From the NCBI GenBank assembly GCA_963966185.1, contig CAWZYM010000434.1, positions 124,001 through 188,000 of the forward strand: DNA of 64,000 nucleotides, read 5' to 3'. The notes beneath the pieces are model-generated. The model ran no database searches and was not told the origin of the DNA. It was given only the letters and a program-made list of their open reading frames with translations. Shown in pieces: positions 24,721-37,993 of this stretch. Within the stretch, counting starts at the first letter, position 1, and every line of letters begins with the position of its first letter. A program made the position numbers and the translations under genes. Origin of the DNA: Rhabditoides inermis (taxonomy: Eukaryota; Nematoda; Chromadorea; Rhabditida; Rhabditidae).

Positions 24721-25001
24721 CACACTCTTAACACACTCTTAACACACCGTTAACACACTGTTAACACACTGTTAACACACTGTTAACACACTGTTAACAC
24801 ACTGTTAACACACTGTTAACACACTGTTAACACACTGTTAACACACTGTTAACACACTGTTAACACACTGTTAACACACTGTTAACACACTGTTAACACA
24901 CTGTTAACACACTGTTAACACACTGTTAACACACTGTTAACACACTGTTAACACACTGTTAACACACTGTTAACACACTGTTAACACACTGTTAACACAC
25001 G
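24721..25001 (+). repeat. 11-mer array, 25 units
   Basis: Counterpart of the array at 17996, one unit shorter. Confidence 0.97.
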
Positions 25002-25170
25002 GGGTTCTAGCGCCAGATATCTCAAACCGTCAGGTTCTAGCCGCAGAGATCTCAAACTGTCAGGTTCTAGCGCCAGAAAAATAAAAGCGTCAGGTTCAGC
25101 CGGCTGAAATCTCAAACCGTCAGGTTCTAGCCGCAGTGATGTGCAGCGAGCCATAGTGATGTGATGGTTA
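25002..25170 (+). repeat. 30-mer block 19 (169 bp mini-block)
   Basis: Copy of the mini-block at 18288, with the same internal deletion and the GGCTGAAATC variant. Confidence 0.95.
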
Positions 25171-25385
25171 CACACTCTTAACACACTCTTAACACACCGT
25201 TAACACACTGTTAACACACTGTTAACACACTGTTAACACACTGTTAACACACTGTTAACACACTGTTAACACACTGTTAACACACTGTTAACACACTGTT
25301 AACACACTGTTAACACACTGTTAACACACTGTTAACACACTGTTAACACACTGTTAACACACTGTTAACACACTGTTAACACACG
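25171..25385 (+). repeat. 11-mer array, 19 units
   Basis: Same length as 18457-18671. Confidence 0.97.
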
Positions 25386-26213
25386 GGGTTCTAGCGCCAG
25401 ATATCTCAAACCGTCAGGTTCTAGCCGCAGAGATCTCAAACTGTCAGGTTCTGACGGTATTCATCTCAAACCGTCAGGTTCTAGGCCCAGAAATCTCAAA
25501 CCGTCAGGTTCTGTTGGTAGAGATCTCAAACCGTCAGGTTCTGTTGGCAGAGAACTCAAATCGTCAGGTTCTGTCGGTAAATATAAAACCGTCAGGTTCT
25601 AGCCGCAGAGATGTCAAACCGTCAGGTTCTAGCCGCAGAGATCTCAAACCGTCAGGTTCTAGCCGCAGAGATCTCAAACCGTCAGGTTCTAGCGCCAGAT
25701 ATCTCAAACCGTCAGGTTCAGCCGGCAGAAATTTCAAACCGTCAGGTTCTAGCCGCAGAGATATCAAACCTGTCAGGTTCTGTTGGTAGAAATCTCAAAC
25801 CGTCAGGTTCTGTTGACAGAGATCTCAAACCGTCAGGTTCTGTCGGTAGATATCTCAAACTGTCAGGTTCTAGCGCCAGATATCTCAAACCGTCAGGTTC
25901 TGCCGGCAGAATTCTCAAACCGTCAGGTTCTAGCGGCAGAGATCTCAAACTGTCAGGTTCTAGCGCCAGATATCTCAAACCGTCAGGTTCTGCAGGCAGA
26001 AATCTCAAACCGTCAGGTTCTAGCCGCAGAGAAATCGAACCGTCAGGTTCTGTCGGCAGAGATCTCAAACCGCCAGGTTCTAGGCCCAGAAATCTCAAAT
26101 TGTCAGGTTCTAGCGCCAGAAAAATAAAAGCGTCAGGTTCAGCCGGCAGAAATCTCAAACCGTCAGGTTCTAGCCGCAGTGATGTGCAGCGAGCCATAGT
26201 GATGTGATGGTTA
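25386..26213 (+). repeat. 30-mer block 20 (828 bp)
   Basis: GGTATTCATC marker; copy of block 14 without its private GTCAGATTC change. Confidence 0.97.
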
Positions 26214-26615
26214 CACACTCTTAACACACGCTTAACACACCGTTAACACACTGTTAACACACTGTTAACACACTGTTAACACACTGTTAACACACTGTTA
26301 ACACACTGTTAACACACTGTTAACACACTGTTAACACACTGTTAACGCACTGTTAACACACTGTTAACACACTGTTAACACACTGTTAACACACTGTTAA
26401 CACACTGTTAACACACTGTTAACACACTGTTAACACACTGTTAACACACTGTTAACACACTGTTAACACACTGTTAACACACTGTTAACACACTGTTAAC
26501 ACACTGTTAACACACTGTTAACACACTGTTAACACACTGTTAACACACTGTTAACACACTGTTAACACACTGTTAACACACTGTTAACACACTGTTAACA
26601 CACTGTTAACACACG
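26214..26615 (+). repeat. 11-mer array, 36 units
   Basis: CGCTTAA-type opening and one TTAACGCAC near 26345; same type as 15137. Confidence 0.97.
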
Positions 26616-27443
26616 GGGTTCTAGCGCCAGATATCTCAAACCGTCAGGTTCTAGCCGCAGAGATCTCAAACTGTCAGGTTCTGACGGTATTTATCACAAA
26701 CCGTCAGGTTCTAGGCCCAGAAATCTCAAACCGTCAGGTTCTGTTGGTAGAGATCTCAAACCGTCAGGTTCTGTTGGCAGAGAACTCAAATCGTCAGGTT
26801 CTGTCGGTAAATATAAATCCGTCAGGTTCTAGCCGCAGAGATGTCAAACCGTCAGGTTCTAGCCGCAGAGATCTCAAACCGTCAGGTTCTAGCCGCAGAG
26901 ATCTCAAACCGTCAGGTTCTAGCGCCAGATATCTCAAACCGTCAGGTTCAGCCGGCAGAAATTTCAAACCGTCAGGTTCTAGCCGCAGAGATATCAAACC
27001 TGTCAGGTTCTGTTGGTAGAAATCTCAAACCGTCAGGTTCTGTTGACAGAGATCTCAAACCGTCAGGTTCTGTCGGTAGATATCTCAAACTGTCAGGTTC
27101 TAGCGCCAGATATCTCAAACCGTCAGGTTCTGCCGGCAGAATTCTCAAACCGTCAGGTTCTAGCGGCAGAGATCTCAAACTGTCAGGTTCTAGCGCCAGA
27201 TATCTCAAACCGTCAGGTTCTGCAGGCAGAAGTCTCAAACCGTCAGGTTCTAGCCGCAGAGAAATCGAACCGTCAGGTTCTGTCGGCAGAGATCTCAAAC
27301 CGCCAGGTTCTAGGCCCAGAAATCTCAAATTGTCAGGTTCTAGCGCCAGAAAAATAAAAGCGTCAGGTTCAGCCGGCAGAAATCTCAAACCGTCAGGTTC
27401 TAGCCGCAGTGATGTGCAGCGAGCCATAGTGATGTGATGGTTA
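26616..27443 (+). repeat. 30-mer block 21 (828 bp)
   Basis: First of five consecutive blocks with GGCAGAAGTCTC (near 27228) instead of GGCAGAAATCTC. It also has TTATCACAAACC. Confidence 0.97.
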
Positions 27444-28153
27444 CACACTCTTAACACACTCTTAACACACCGTTAACACACTGTTAACACACTGTTAACA
27501 CACTGTTAACACACTGTTAACACACTGTTAACACACTGTTAACACACTGTTAACACACTGTTAACACACTGTTAACACACTGTTAACACACTGTTAACAC
27601 ACTGTTAACACACTGTTAACACACTGTTAACACACTGTTAACACACTGTTAACACACTGTTAACACACTGTTAACACACTGTTAACACACTGTTAACACA
27701 CTGTTAACACACTGTTAACACACTGTTAACACACTGTTAACACACTGTTAACACACTGTTAACACACTGTTAACACACTATTAACACACTGTTAAGACAC
27801 TGTTAAGACACTGTTAACACACTGTTAACACACTATTAACACACTGTTAAGACACTGTTAAGACACTGTTAACACACTGTTAACACACTGTTAACATACT
27901 GTTAGCACACTGTTAACACACTGTTAACACACTGTTAACACACTGTTAGCACACTGTTAACACACTGTTAACACACTGTTAACACACTGTTAGCACACTG
28001 TTAACACACTGTTAACACACTGTTAACACACTGTTAACACACTGTTAACACACTGTTAACACACTGTTAACACACTGTTAACACACTGTTAACACACTGT
28101 TAACACACTGTTAACACACTGTTAACACACTGTTAACACACTGTTAACACACG
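27444..28153 (+). repeat. 11-mer array, 64 units, island partly duplicated
   Basis: CTATTAA followed by two TTAAGAC units occurs twice (near 27779 and 27833). Then come a private TTAACATAC unit near 27894 and TTAGCAC units. Confidence 0.97.
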
Positions 28154-28981
28154 GGGTTCTAGCGCCAGATATCTCAAACCGTCAGGTTCTAGCCGCAGAG
28201 ATCTCAAACTGTCAGGTTCTGACGGTATTTATCACAAACCGTCAGGTTCTAGGCCCAGAAATCTCAAACCGTCAGGTTCTGTTGGTAGAGATCTCAAACC
28301 GTCAGGTTCTGTTGGCAGAGAACTCAAATCGTCAGGTTCTGTCGGTAAATATAAATCCGTCAGGTTCTAGCCGCAGAGATGTCAAACCGTCAGGTTCTAG
28401 CCGCAGAGATCTCAAACCGTCAGGTTCTAGCCGCAGAGATCTCAAACCGTCAGGTTCTAGCGCCAGATATCTCAAACCGTCAGGTTCAGCCGGCAGAAAT
28501 TTCAAACCGTCAGGTTCTAGCCGCAGAGATATCAAACCTGTCAGGTTCTGTTGGTAGAAATCTCAAACCGTCAGGTTCTGTTGACAGAGATCTCAAACCG
28601 TCAGGTTCTGTCGGTAGATATCTCAAACTGTCAGGTTCTAGCGCCAGATATCTCAAACCGTCAGGTTCTGCCGGCAGAATTCTCAAACCGTCAGGTTCTA
28701 GCGGCAGAGATCTCAAACTGTCAGGTTCTAGCGCCAGATATCTCAAACCGTCAGGTTCTGCAGGCAGAAGTCTCAAACCGTCAGGTTCTAGCCGCAGAGA
28801 AATCGAACCGTCAGGTTCTGTCGGCAGAGATCTCAAACCGCCAGGTTCTAGGCCCAGAAATCTCAAATTGTCAGGTTCTAGCGCCAGAAAAATAAAAGCG
28901 TCAGGTTCAGCCGGCAGAAATCTCAAACCGTCAGGTTCTAGCCGCAGTGATGTGCAGCGAGCCATAGTGATGTGATGGTTA
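28154..28981 (+). repeat. 30-mer block 22 (828 bp)
   Basis: GGCAGAAGTCTC family, 1538 bp after block 21. Confidence 0.97.
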
Positions 28982-29570
28982 CACACTCTTAACACACTCT
29001 TAACACACCGTTAACACACTGTTAACACACTGTTAACACACTGTTAACACACTGTTAACACACTGTTAACACACTGTTAACACACTGTTAACACACTGTT
29101 AACACACTGTTAACACACTGTTAACACACTGTTAACACACTGTTAACACACTGTTAACACACTGTTAACACACTGTTAACACACTGTTAACACACTGTTA
29201 ACACACTGTTAACACACTATTAACACACTGTTAAGACACTGTTAAGACACTGTTAAGACACTGTTAACACACTGTTAACATACTGTTAGCACACTGTTAA
29301 CACACTGTTAACACACTGTTAACACACTGTTAGCACACTGTTAACACACTGTTAACACACTGTTAACACACTGTTAGCACACTGTTAACACACTGTTAAC
29401 ACACTGTTAACACACTGTTAACACACTGTTAACACACTGTTAACACACTGTTAACACACTGTTAACACACTGTTAACACACTGTTAACACACTGTTAACA
29501 CACTGTTAACACACTGTTAACACACTGTTAACACACTGTTAACACACTGTTAACACACTGTTAACACACG
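28982..29570 (+). repeat. 11-mer array, 53 units, with variant island
   Basis: One CTATTAA, three TTAAGAC, TTAACATAC, then TTAGCAC units near 29218-29375. Confidence 0.97.
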
Positions 29571-30398
29571 GGGTTCTAGCGCCAGATATCTCAAACCGTC
29601 AGGTTCTAGCCGCAGAGATCTCAAACTGTCAGGTTCTGACGGTATTTATCACAAACCGTCAGGTTCTAGGCCCAGAAATCTCAAACCGTCAGGTTCTGTT
29701 GGTAGAGATCTCAAACCGTCAGGTTCTGTTGGCAGAGAACTCAAATCGTCAGGTTCTGTCGGTAAATATAAATCCGTCAGGTTCTAGCCGCAGAGATGTC
29801 AAACCGTCAGGTTCTAGCCGCAGAGATCTCAAACCGTCAGGTTCTAGCCGCAGAGATCTCAAACCGTCAGGTTCTAGCGCCAGATATCTCAAACCGTCAG
29901 GTTCAGCCGGCAGAAATTTCAAACCGTCAGGTTCTAGCCGCAGAGATATCAAACCTGTCAGGTTCTGTTGGTAGAAATCTCAAACCGTCAGGTTCTGTTG
30001 ACAGAGATCTCAAACCGTCAGGTTCTGTCGGTAGATATCTCAAACTGTCAGGTTCTAGCGCCAGATATCTCAAACCGTCAGGTTCTGCCGGCAGAATTCT
30101 CAAACCGTCAGGTTCTAGCGGCAGAGATCTCAAACTGTCAGGTTCTAGCGCCAGATATCTCAAACCGTCAGGTTCTGCAGGCAGAAGTCTCAAACCGTCA
30201 GGTTCTAGCCGCAGAGAAATCGAACCGTCAGGTTCTGTCGGCAGAGATCTCAAACCGCCAGGTTCTAGGCCCAGAAATCTCAAATTGTCAGGTTCTAGCG
30301 CCAGAAAAATAAAAGCGTCAGGTTCAGCCGGCAGAAATCTCAAACCGTCAGGTTCTAGCCGCAGTGATGTGCAGCGAGCCATAGTGATGTGATGGTTA
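29571..30398 (+). repeat. 30-mer block 23 (828 bp)
   Basis: GGCAGAAGTCTC family, 1417 bp after block 22. Confidence 0.97.
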
Positions 30399-31075
30399 CA
30401 CACTCTTAACACACTCTTAACACACCGTTAACACACTGTTAACACACTGTTAACACACTGTTAACACACTGTTAACACACTGTTAACACACTGTTAACAC
30501 ACTGTTAACACACTGTTAACACACTGTTAACACACTGTTAACACACTGTTAACACACTGTTAACACACTGTTAACACACTGTTAACACACTGTTAACACA
30601 CTGTTAACACACTGTTAACACACTGTTAACACACTGTTAACACACTGTTAACACACTGTTAACACACTGTTAACACACTGTTAACACACTGTTAACACAC
30701 TGTTAACACACTGTTAACACACTGTTAACACACTGTTAACACACTGTTAACACACTATTAACACACTGTTAAGACACTGTTAAGACACTGTTAAGACACT
30801 GTTAACACACTGTTAACATACTGTTAGCACACTGTTAACACACTGTTAACACACTGTTAACACACTGTTAGCACACTGTTAACACACTGTTAACACACTG
30901 TTAACACACTGTTAGCACACTGTTAACACACTGTTAACACACTGTTAACACACTGTTAACACACTGTTAACACACTGTTAACACACTGTTAACACACTGT
31001 TAACACACTGTTAACACACTGTTAACACACTGTTAACACACTGTTAACACACTGTTAACACACTGTTAACACACG
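30399..31075 (+). repeat. 11-mer array, 61 units, with variant island
   Basis: Same island order as at 29218, near 30754-30920. The difference lies in the number of standard units before it. Confidence 0.97.
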
Positions 31076-31903
31076 GGGTTCTAGCGCCAGATATCTCAAA
31101 CCGTCAGGTTCTAGCCGCAGAGATCTCAAACTGTCAGGTTCTGACGGTATTTATCACAAACCGTCAGGTTCTAGGCCCAGAAATCTCAAACCGTCAGGTT
31201 CTGTTGGTAGAGATCTCAAACCGTCAGGTTCTGTTGGCAGAGAACTCAAATCGTCAGGTTCTGTCGGTAAATATAAATCCGTCAGGTTCTAGCCGCAGAG
31301 ATGTCAAACCGTCAGGTTCTAGCCGCAGAGATCTCAAACCGTCAGGTTCTAGCCGCAGAGATCTCAAACCGTCAGGTTCTAGCGCCAGATATCTCAAACC
31401 GTCAGGTTCAGCCGGCAGAAATTTCAAACCGTCAGGTTCTAGCCGCAGAGATATCAAACCTGTCAGGTTCTGTTGGTAGAAATCTCAAACCGTCAGGTTC
31501 TGTTGACAGAGATCTCAAACCGTCAGGTTCTGTCGGTAGATATCTCAAACTGTCAGGTTCTAGCGCCAGATATCTCAAACCGTCAGGTTCTGCCGGCAGA
31601 ATTCTCAAACCGTCAGGTTCTAGCGGCAGAGATCTCAAACTGTCAGGTTCTAGCGCCAGATATCTCAAACCGTCAGGTTCTGCAGGCAGAAGTCTCAAAC
31701 CGTCAGGTTCTAGCCGCAGAGAAATCGAACCGTCAGGTTCTGTCGGCAGAGATCTCAAACCGCCAGGTTCTAGGCCCAGAAATCTCAAATTGTCAGGTTC
31801 TAGCGCCAGAAAAATAAAAGCGTCAGGTTCAGCCGGCAGAAATCTCAAACCGTCAGGTTCTAGCCGCAGTGATGTGCAGCGAGCCATAGTGATGTGATGG
31901 TTA
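31076..31903 (+). repeat. 30-mer block 24 (828 bp)
   Basis: GGCAGAAGTCTC family, 1505 bp after block 23. Confidence 0.97.
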
Positions 31904-32613
31904 CACACTCTTAACACACTCTTAACACACCGTTAACACACTGTTAACACACTGTTAACACACTGTTAACACACTGTTAACACACTGTTAACACACTGTT
32001 AACACACTGTTAACACACTGTTAACACACTGTTAACACACTGTTAACACACTGTTAACACACTGTTAACACACTGTTAACACACTGTTAACACACTGTTA
32101 ACACACTGTTAACACACTGTTAACACACTGTTAACACACTGTTAACACACTGTTAACACACTGTTAACACACTGTTAACACACTGTTAACACACTGTTAA
32201 CACACTGTTAACACACTGTTAACACACTGTTAACACACTGTTAACACACTGTTAACACACTGTTAACACACTGTTAACACACTATTAACACACTGTTAAG
32301 ACACTGTTAAGACACTGTTAAGACACTGTTAACACACTGTTAACATACTGTTAGCACACTGTTAACACACTGTTAACACACTGTTAACACACTGTTAGCA
32401 CACTGTTAACACACTGTTAACACACTGTTAACACACTGTTAGCACACTGTTAACACACTGTTAACACACTGTTAACACACTGTTAACACACTGTTAACAC
32501 ACTGTTAACACACTGTTAACACACTGTTAACACACTGTTAACACACTGTTAACACACTGTTAACACACTGTTAACACACTGTTAACACACTGTTAACACA
32601 CTGTTAACACACG
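31904..32613 (+). repeat. 11-mer array, 64 units, with variant island
   Basis: Island near 32281-32445, including TTAACATAC. Confidence 0.97.
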
Positions 32614-33441
32614 GGGTTCTAGCGCCAGATATCTCAAACCGTCAGGTTCTAGCCGCAGAGATCTCAAACTGTCAGGTTCTGACGGTATTTATCACAAACC
32701 GTCAGGTTCTAGGCCCAGAAATCTCAAACCGTCAGGTTCTGTTGGTAGAGATCTCAAACCGTCAGGTTCTGTTGGCAGAGAACTCAAATCGTCAGGTTCT
32801 GTCGGTAAATATAAATCCGTCAGGTTCTAGCCGCAGAGATGTCAAACCGTCAGGTTCTAGCCGCAGAGATCTCAAACCGTCAGGTTCTAGCCGCAGAGAT
32901 CTCAAACCGTCAGGTTCTAGCGCCAGATATCTCAAACCGTCAGGTTCAGCCGGCAGAAATTTCAAACCGTCAGGTTCTAGCCGCAGAGATATCAAACCTG
33001 TCAGGTTCTGTTGGTAGAAATCTCAAACCGTCAGGTTCTGTTGACAGAGATCTCAAACCGTCAGGTTCTGTCGGTAGATATCTCAAACTGTCAGGTTCTA
33101 GCGCCAGATATCTCAAACCGTCAGGTTCTGCCGGCAGAATTCTCAAACCGTCAGGTTCTAGCGGCAGAGATCTCAAACTGTCAGGTTCTAGCGCCAGATA
33201 TCTCAAACCGTCAGGTTCTGCAGGCAGAAGTCTCAAACCGTCAGGTTCTAGCCGCAGAGAAATCGAACCGTCAGGTTCTGTCGGCAGAGATCTCAAACCG
33301 CCAGGTTCTAGGCCCAGAAATCTCAAATTGTCAGGTTCTAGCGCCAGAAAAATAAAAGCGTCAGGTTCAGCCGGCAGAAATCTCAAACCGTCAGGTTCTA
33401 GCCGCAGTGATGTGCAGCGAGCCATAGTGATGTGATGGTTA
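32614..33441 (+). repeat. 30-mer block 25 (828 bp)
   Basis: Last member of the GGCAGAAGTCTC family, 1538 bp after block 24. Confidence 0.97.
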
Positions 33442-34173
33442 CACACTCTTAACACACTCTTAACACACCGTTAACACACTGTTAACACACTGTTAACACA
33501 CTGTTAACACACTGTTAACACACTGTTAACACACTGTTAACACACTGTTAACACACTGTTAACACACTGTTAACACACTGTTAACACACTGTTAACACAC
33601 TGTTAACACACTGTTAACACACTGTTAACACACTGTTAACACACTGTTAACACACTGTTAACACACTGTTAACACACTGTTAACACACTGTTAACACACT
33701 GTTAACACACTGTTAACACACTGTTAACACACTGTTAACACACTGTTAACACACTGTTAACACACTGTTAACACACTGTTAACACACTGTTAACACACTA
33801 TTAACACACTGTTAAGACACTGTTAAGACACTGTTAAGACACTGTTAACACACTGTTAACATACTGTTAGCACACTGTTAACACACTGTTAACACACTGT
33901 TAACACACTGTTAGCACACTGTTAACACACTGTTAACACACTGTTAACACACTGTTAACACACTGTTAACACACTGTTAACACACTGTTAACACACTGTT
34001 AACACACTGTTAACACACTGTTAACACACTGTTAACACACTGTTAACACACTGTTAACACACTGTTAACACACTGTTAACACACTGTTAACACACTGTTA
34101 ACACACTGTTAACACACTGTTAACACACTGTTAACACACTGTTAACACACTGTTAACACACTGTTAACACACG
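33442..34173 (+). repeat. 11-mer array, 66 units, with variant island
   Basis: Island near 33797-33915 with TTAACATAC but one TTAGCAC unit fewer than its neighbours. Confidence 0.97.
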
Positions 34174-34971
34174 GGGTTCTAGCGCCAGATATCTCAAACC
34201 GTCAGGTTCTAGCCGCAGAGATCTCAAACTGTCAGGTTCTGACGGTATTTATCTCAAACCGTCAGGTTCTAGGCCCAGAAATCTCAAACCGTCAGGTTCT
34301 GTTGGTAGAGATCTCAAACCGTCAGGTTCTGTTGGCAGAGAACTCAAATCGTCAGGTTCTGTCGGTAAATATAAAACCGTCAGGTTCTAGCCGCAGAGAT
34401 GTCAAACCGTCAGGTTCTAGCCGCAGAGATCTCAAACCGTCAGGTTCTAGCGCCAGATATCTCAAACCGTCAGGTTCAGCCGGCAGAAATTTCAAACCGT
34501 CAGGTTCTAGCCGCAGAGATATCAAACCTGTCAGGTTCTGTTGGTAGAAATCTCAAACCGTCAGGTTCTGTTGACAGAGATCTCAAACCGTCAGGTTCTG
34601 TCGGTAGATATCTCAAACTGTCAGGTTCTAGCGCAAGATATCTCAAACCGTCAGGTTCTGCCGGCAGAATTCTCAAACCGTCAGGTTCTAGCGGCAGAGA
34701 TCTCAAACTGTCAGGTTCTAGCGCCAGATATCTCAAACCGTCAGGTTCTGCAGGCAGAAATCTCAAACCGTCAGGTTCTAGCCGCAGAGAAATCGAACCG
34801 TCAGGTTCTGTTGGCAGAGATCTCAAACCGCCAGGTTCTAGGCCCAGAAATCTCAAATTGTCAGGTTCTAGCGCCAGAAAAATAAAAGCGTCAGGTTCAG
34901 CCGGCAGAAATCTCAAACCGTCAGGTTCTAGCCGCAGTGATGTGCAGCGAGCCATAGTGATGTGATGGTTA
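34174..34971 (+). repeat. 30-mer block 26 (798 bp)
   Basis: One monomer short, with GCGCAAGATATC like blocks 12 and 18, but CTAGCCGCAG where those have CTAGTCGCAG. Confidence 0.97.
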
Positions 34972-35414
34972 CACACTCTTAACACACTCTTAACACACCG
35001 TTAACACACTGTTAACACACTGTTAACACACTGTTAACACACTGTTAACACACTGTTAACACACTGTTAACACACTGTTAACACACTGTTAACACACTGT
35101 TAACACACTGTTAACACACTGTTAACACACTGTTAACACACTGTTAACACACTGTTAACACACTGTTAACACACTGTTAACACACTGTTAACACACTGTT
35201 AACACACTGTTAACACACTGTTAACACACTGTTAACACACTGTTAACACACTGTTAACACACTGTTAACGCACTGTTAACACACTGTTAACACACTGTTA
35301 ACACACTGTTAACACACTGTTAACACACTGTTAACACACTGTTAACACACTGTTAACACACTGTTAACACACTGTTAACACACTGTTAACACACTGTTAA
35401 CACACTGTAAACAC
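34972..35414 (+). repeat. 11-mer array, about 40 units, ending in hAT target
   Basis: One TTAACGCAC near 35267. Ends in GTAAACAC (35407-35414). Confidence 0.95.
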
Positions 35415-35540
35415 TAGTGTTGGGCAAAATCCTAATCCGAGTTGGATTTTGGATTTTGGATTAATCAAAATCCCAGATATTCAGGGTTTTGGATTTTGGA
35501 TTAATCCGTAATCTTTATCCGATTTTGGATTAATCCGTAA
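35415..35540 (+). mobile_element. hAT-like element, left-end fragment 3 (short, rearranged)
   Basis: Same TAGTGTTGGGCA start as the other left ends but only 126 bp. After GGATTAATCCGTAATC it carries CTTTATCC and a second GATTTTGGATTAATCCGTAA, i.e. a local duplication. It then joins a 30-mer at GGTTCTAGCGCC. This breakpoint differs from the four longer fragments. Confidence 0.8.
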
Positions 35541-35888
35541 GGTTCTAGCGCCAGATATCTCAAACCGTCAGGTTCTGCCGGCAGAATTCTCAAACCGTCA
35601 GGTTCTAGCGGCAGAGATCTCAAACTGTCAGGTTCTAGCGCCAGATATCTCAAACCGTCAGGTTCTGCAGGCAGAAATCTCAAACCGTCAGGTTCTAGCC
35701 GCAGAGAAATCGAACCGTCAGGTTCTGTCGGCAGAGATCTCAAACCGCCAGGTTCTAGGCCCAGAAATCTCAAATTGTCAGGTTCTAGCGCCAGAAAAAT
35801 AAAAGCGTCAGGTTCAGCCGGCAGAAATCTCAAACCGTCAGGTTCTAGCCGCAGTGATGTGCAGCGAGCCATAGTGATGTGATGGTTA
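35541..35888 (+). repeat. 30-mer block 27 (348 bp, 5'-truncated)
   Basis: Shortest of the transposon-joined blocks. It begins with the monomer GGTTCTAGCGCC and keeps the last monomers and tail box. Confidence 0.95.
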
Positions 35889-36499
35889 CACACTCTTAAC
35901 ACACTCTTAACACACTGTTAACACACTGTTAACACACTGTTAACACACTGTTAACACACTGTTAACACACTGTTAACACACTGTTAACACACTGTTAACA
36001 CACTGTTAACACACTGTTAACACACTGTTAACACACTGTTAACACACTGTTAACACACTGTTAACACACTGTTAACACACTGTTAACACACTGTTAACAC
36101 ACTGTTAACACACTGTTAACGCACTGTTAACACACTGTTAACACACTGTTAACACACTGTTAACACACTGTTAACACACTGTTAACACACTGTTAACACA
36201 CTGTTAACACACTGTTAACACACTATTAACACACTGTTAAGACACTGTTAAGACACTGTTAACACACTGTTAACACACTGTTAGCACACTGTTAACACAC
36301 TGTTAACACACTGTTAACACACTGTTAGCACACTGTTAACACACTGTTAACACACTGTTAACACACTGTTAACACACTGTTAACACACTGTTAACACACT
36401 GTTAACACACTGTTAACACACTGTTAACACACTGTTAACACACTGTTAACACACTGTTAACACACTGTTAACACACTGTTAACACACTGTTAACACACG
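35889..36499 (+). repeat. 11-mer array, 55 units, with variant island
   Basis: Opening lacks CCGTTAA. It has TTAACGCAC near 36118 and an island near 36222 with two TTAAGAC units, as at 12500. Confidence 0.97.
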
Positions 36500-37327
36500 G
36501 GGTTCTAGCGCCAGATATCTCAAACCGTCAGGTTCTAGCCGCAGAGATCTCAAACTGTCAGGTTCTGACGGTATTTATCTCAAACCGTCAGGTTCTAGGC
36601 CCAGAAATCTCAAACCGTCAGGTTCTGTTGGTAGAGATCTCAAACCGTCAGGTTCTGTTGGCAGAGAACTCAAATCGTCAGGTTCTGTCGGTAAATATAA
36701 AACCGTCAGGTTCTAGCCGCAGAGATGTCAAACCGTCAGGTTCTAGCCGCAGAGATCTCAAACCGTCAGGTTCTAGCCGCAGAGATCTCAAACCGTCAGG
36801 TTCTAGCGCCAGATATCTCAAACCGTCAGGTTCAGCCGGCAGAAATTTCAAACCGTCAGGTTCTAGCCGCAGAGATATCAAACCTGTCAGGTTCTGTTGG
36901 TAGAAATCTCAAACCGTCAGGTTCTGTTGACAGAGATCTCAAACCGTCAGGTTCTGTCGGTAGATATCTCAAACTGTCAGGTTCTAGCGCCAGATATCTC
37001 AAACCGTCAGGTTCTGCCGGCAGAATTCTCAAACCGTCAGGTTCTAGCGGCAAAGATCTCAAACTGTCAGGTTCTAGCGCCAGATATCTCAAACCGTCAG
37101 GTTCTGCAGGCAGAAATCTCAAACCGTCAGGTTCTAGCCGCAGAGAAATCGAACCGTCAGGTTCTGTTGGCAGAGATCTCAAACCGCCAGGTTCTAGGCC
37201 CAGAAATCTCAAATTGTCAGGTTCTAGCGCCAGAAAAATAAAAGCGTCAGGTTCAGCCGGCAGAAATCTCAAACCGTCAGGTTCTAGCCGCAGTGATGTG
37301 CAGCGAGCCATAGTGATGTGATGGTTA
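36500..37327 (+). repeat. 30-mer block 28 (828 bp)
   Basis: GGCAAAGATCTC near 37050 and GTTGGCAGAG near 37166, as in block 9. Confidence 0.97.
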
Positions 37328-37993
37328 CACACTCTTAACACACTCTTAACACACTGTTAACACACTGTTAACACACTGTTAACACACTGTTAACACACTG
37401 TTAACACACTGTTAACACACTGTTAACACACTGTTAACACACTGTTAACACACTGTTAACACACTGTTAACACACTGTTAACACACTGTTAACACACTGT
37501 TAACACACTGTTAACACACTGTTAACACACTGTTAACACACTGTTAACACACTGTTAACACACTGTTAACGCACTGTTAACACACTGTTAACACACTGTT
37601 AACACACTGTTAACACACTGTTAACACACTGTTAACACACTGTTAACACACTGTTAACACACTGTTAACACACTATTAACACACTGTTAAGACACTGTTA
37701 AGACACTGTTAACACACTGTTAACACACTGTTAGCACACTGTTAACACACTGTTAACACACTGTTAACACACTGTTAGCACACTGTTAACACACTGTTAA
37801 CACACTGTTAACACACTGTTAACACACTGTTAACACACTGTTAACACACTGTTAACACACTGTTAACACACTGTTAACACACTGTTAACACACTGTTAAC
37901 ACACTGTTAACACACTGTTAACACACTGTTAACACACTGTTAACACACTGTTAACACACTGTTAACACACTGTTAACACACTGTTAACACACG
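37328..37993 (+). repeat. 11-mer array, 60 units, with variant island
   Basis: Same length and variant order as 12500-13165. Confidence 0.97.
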
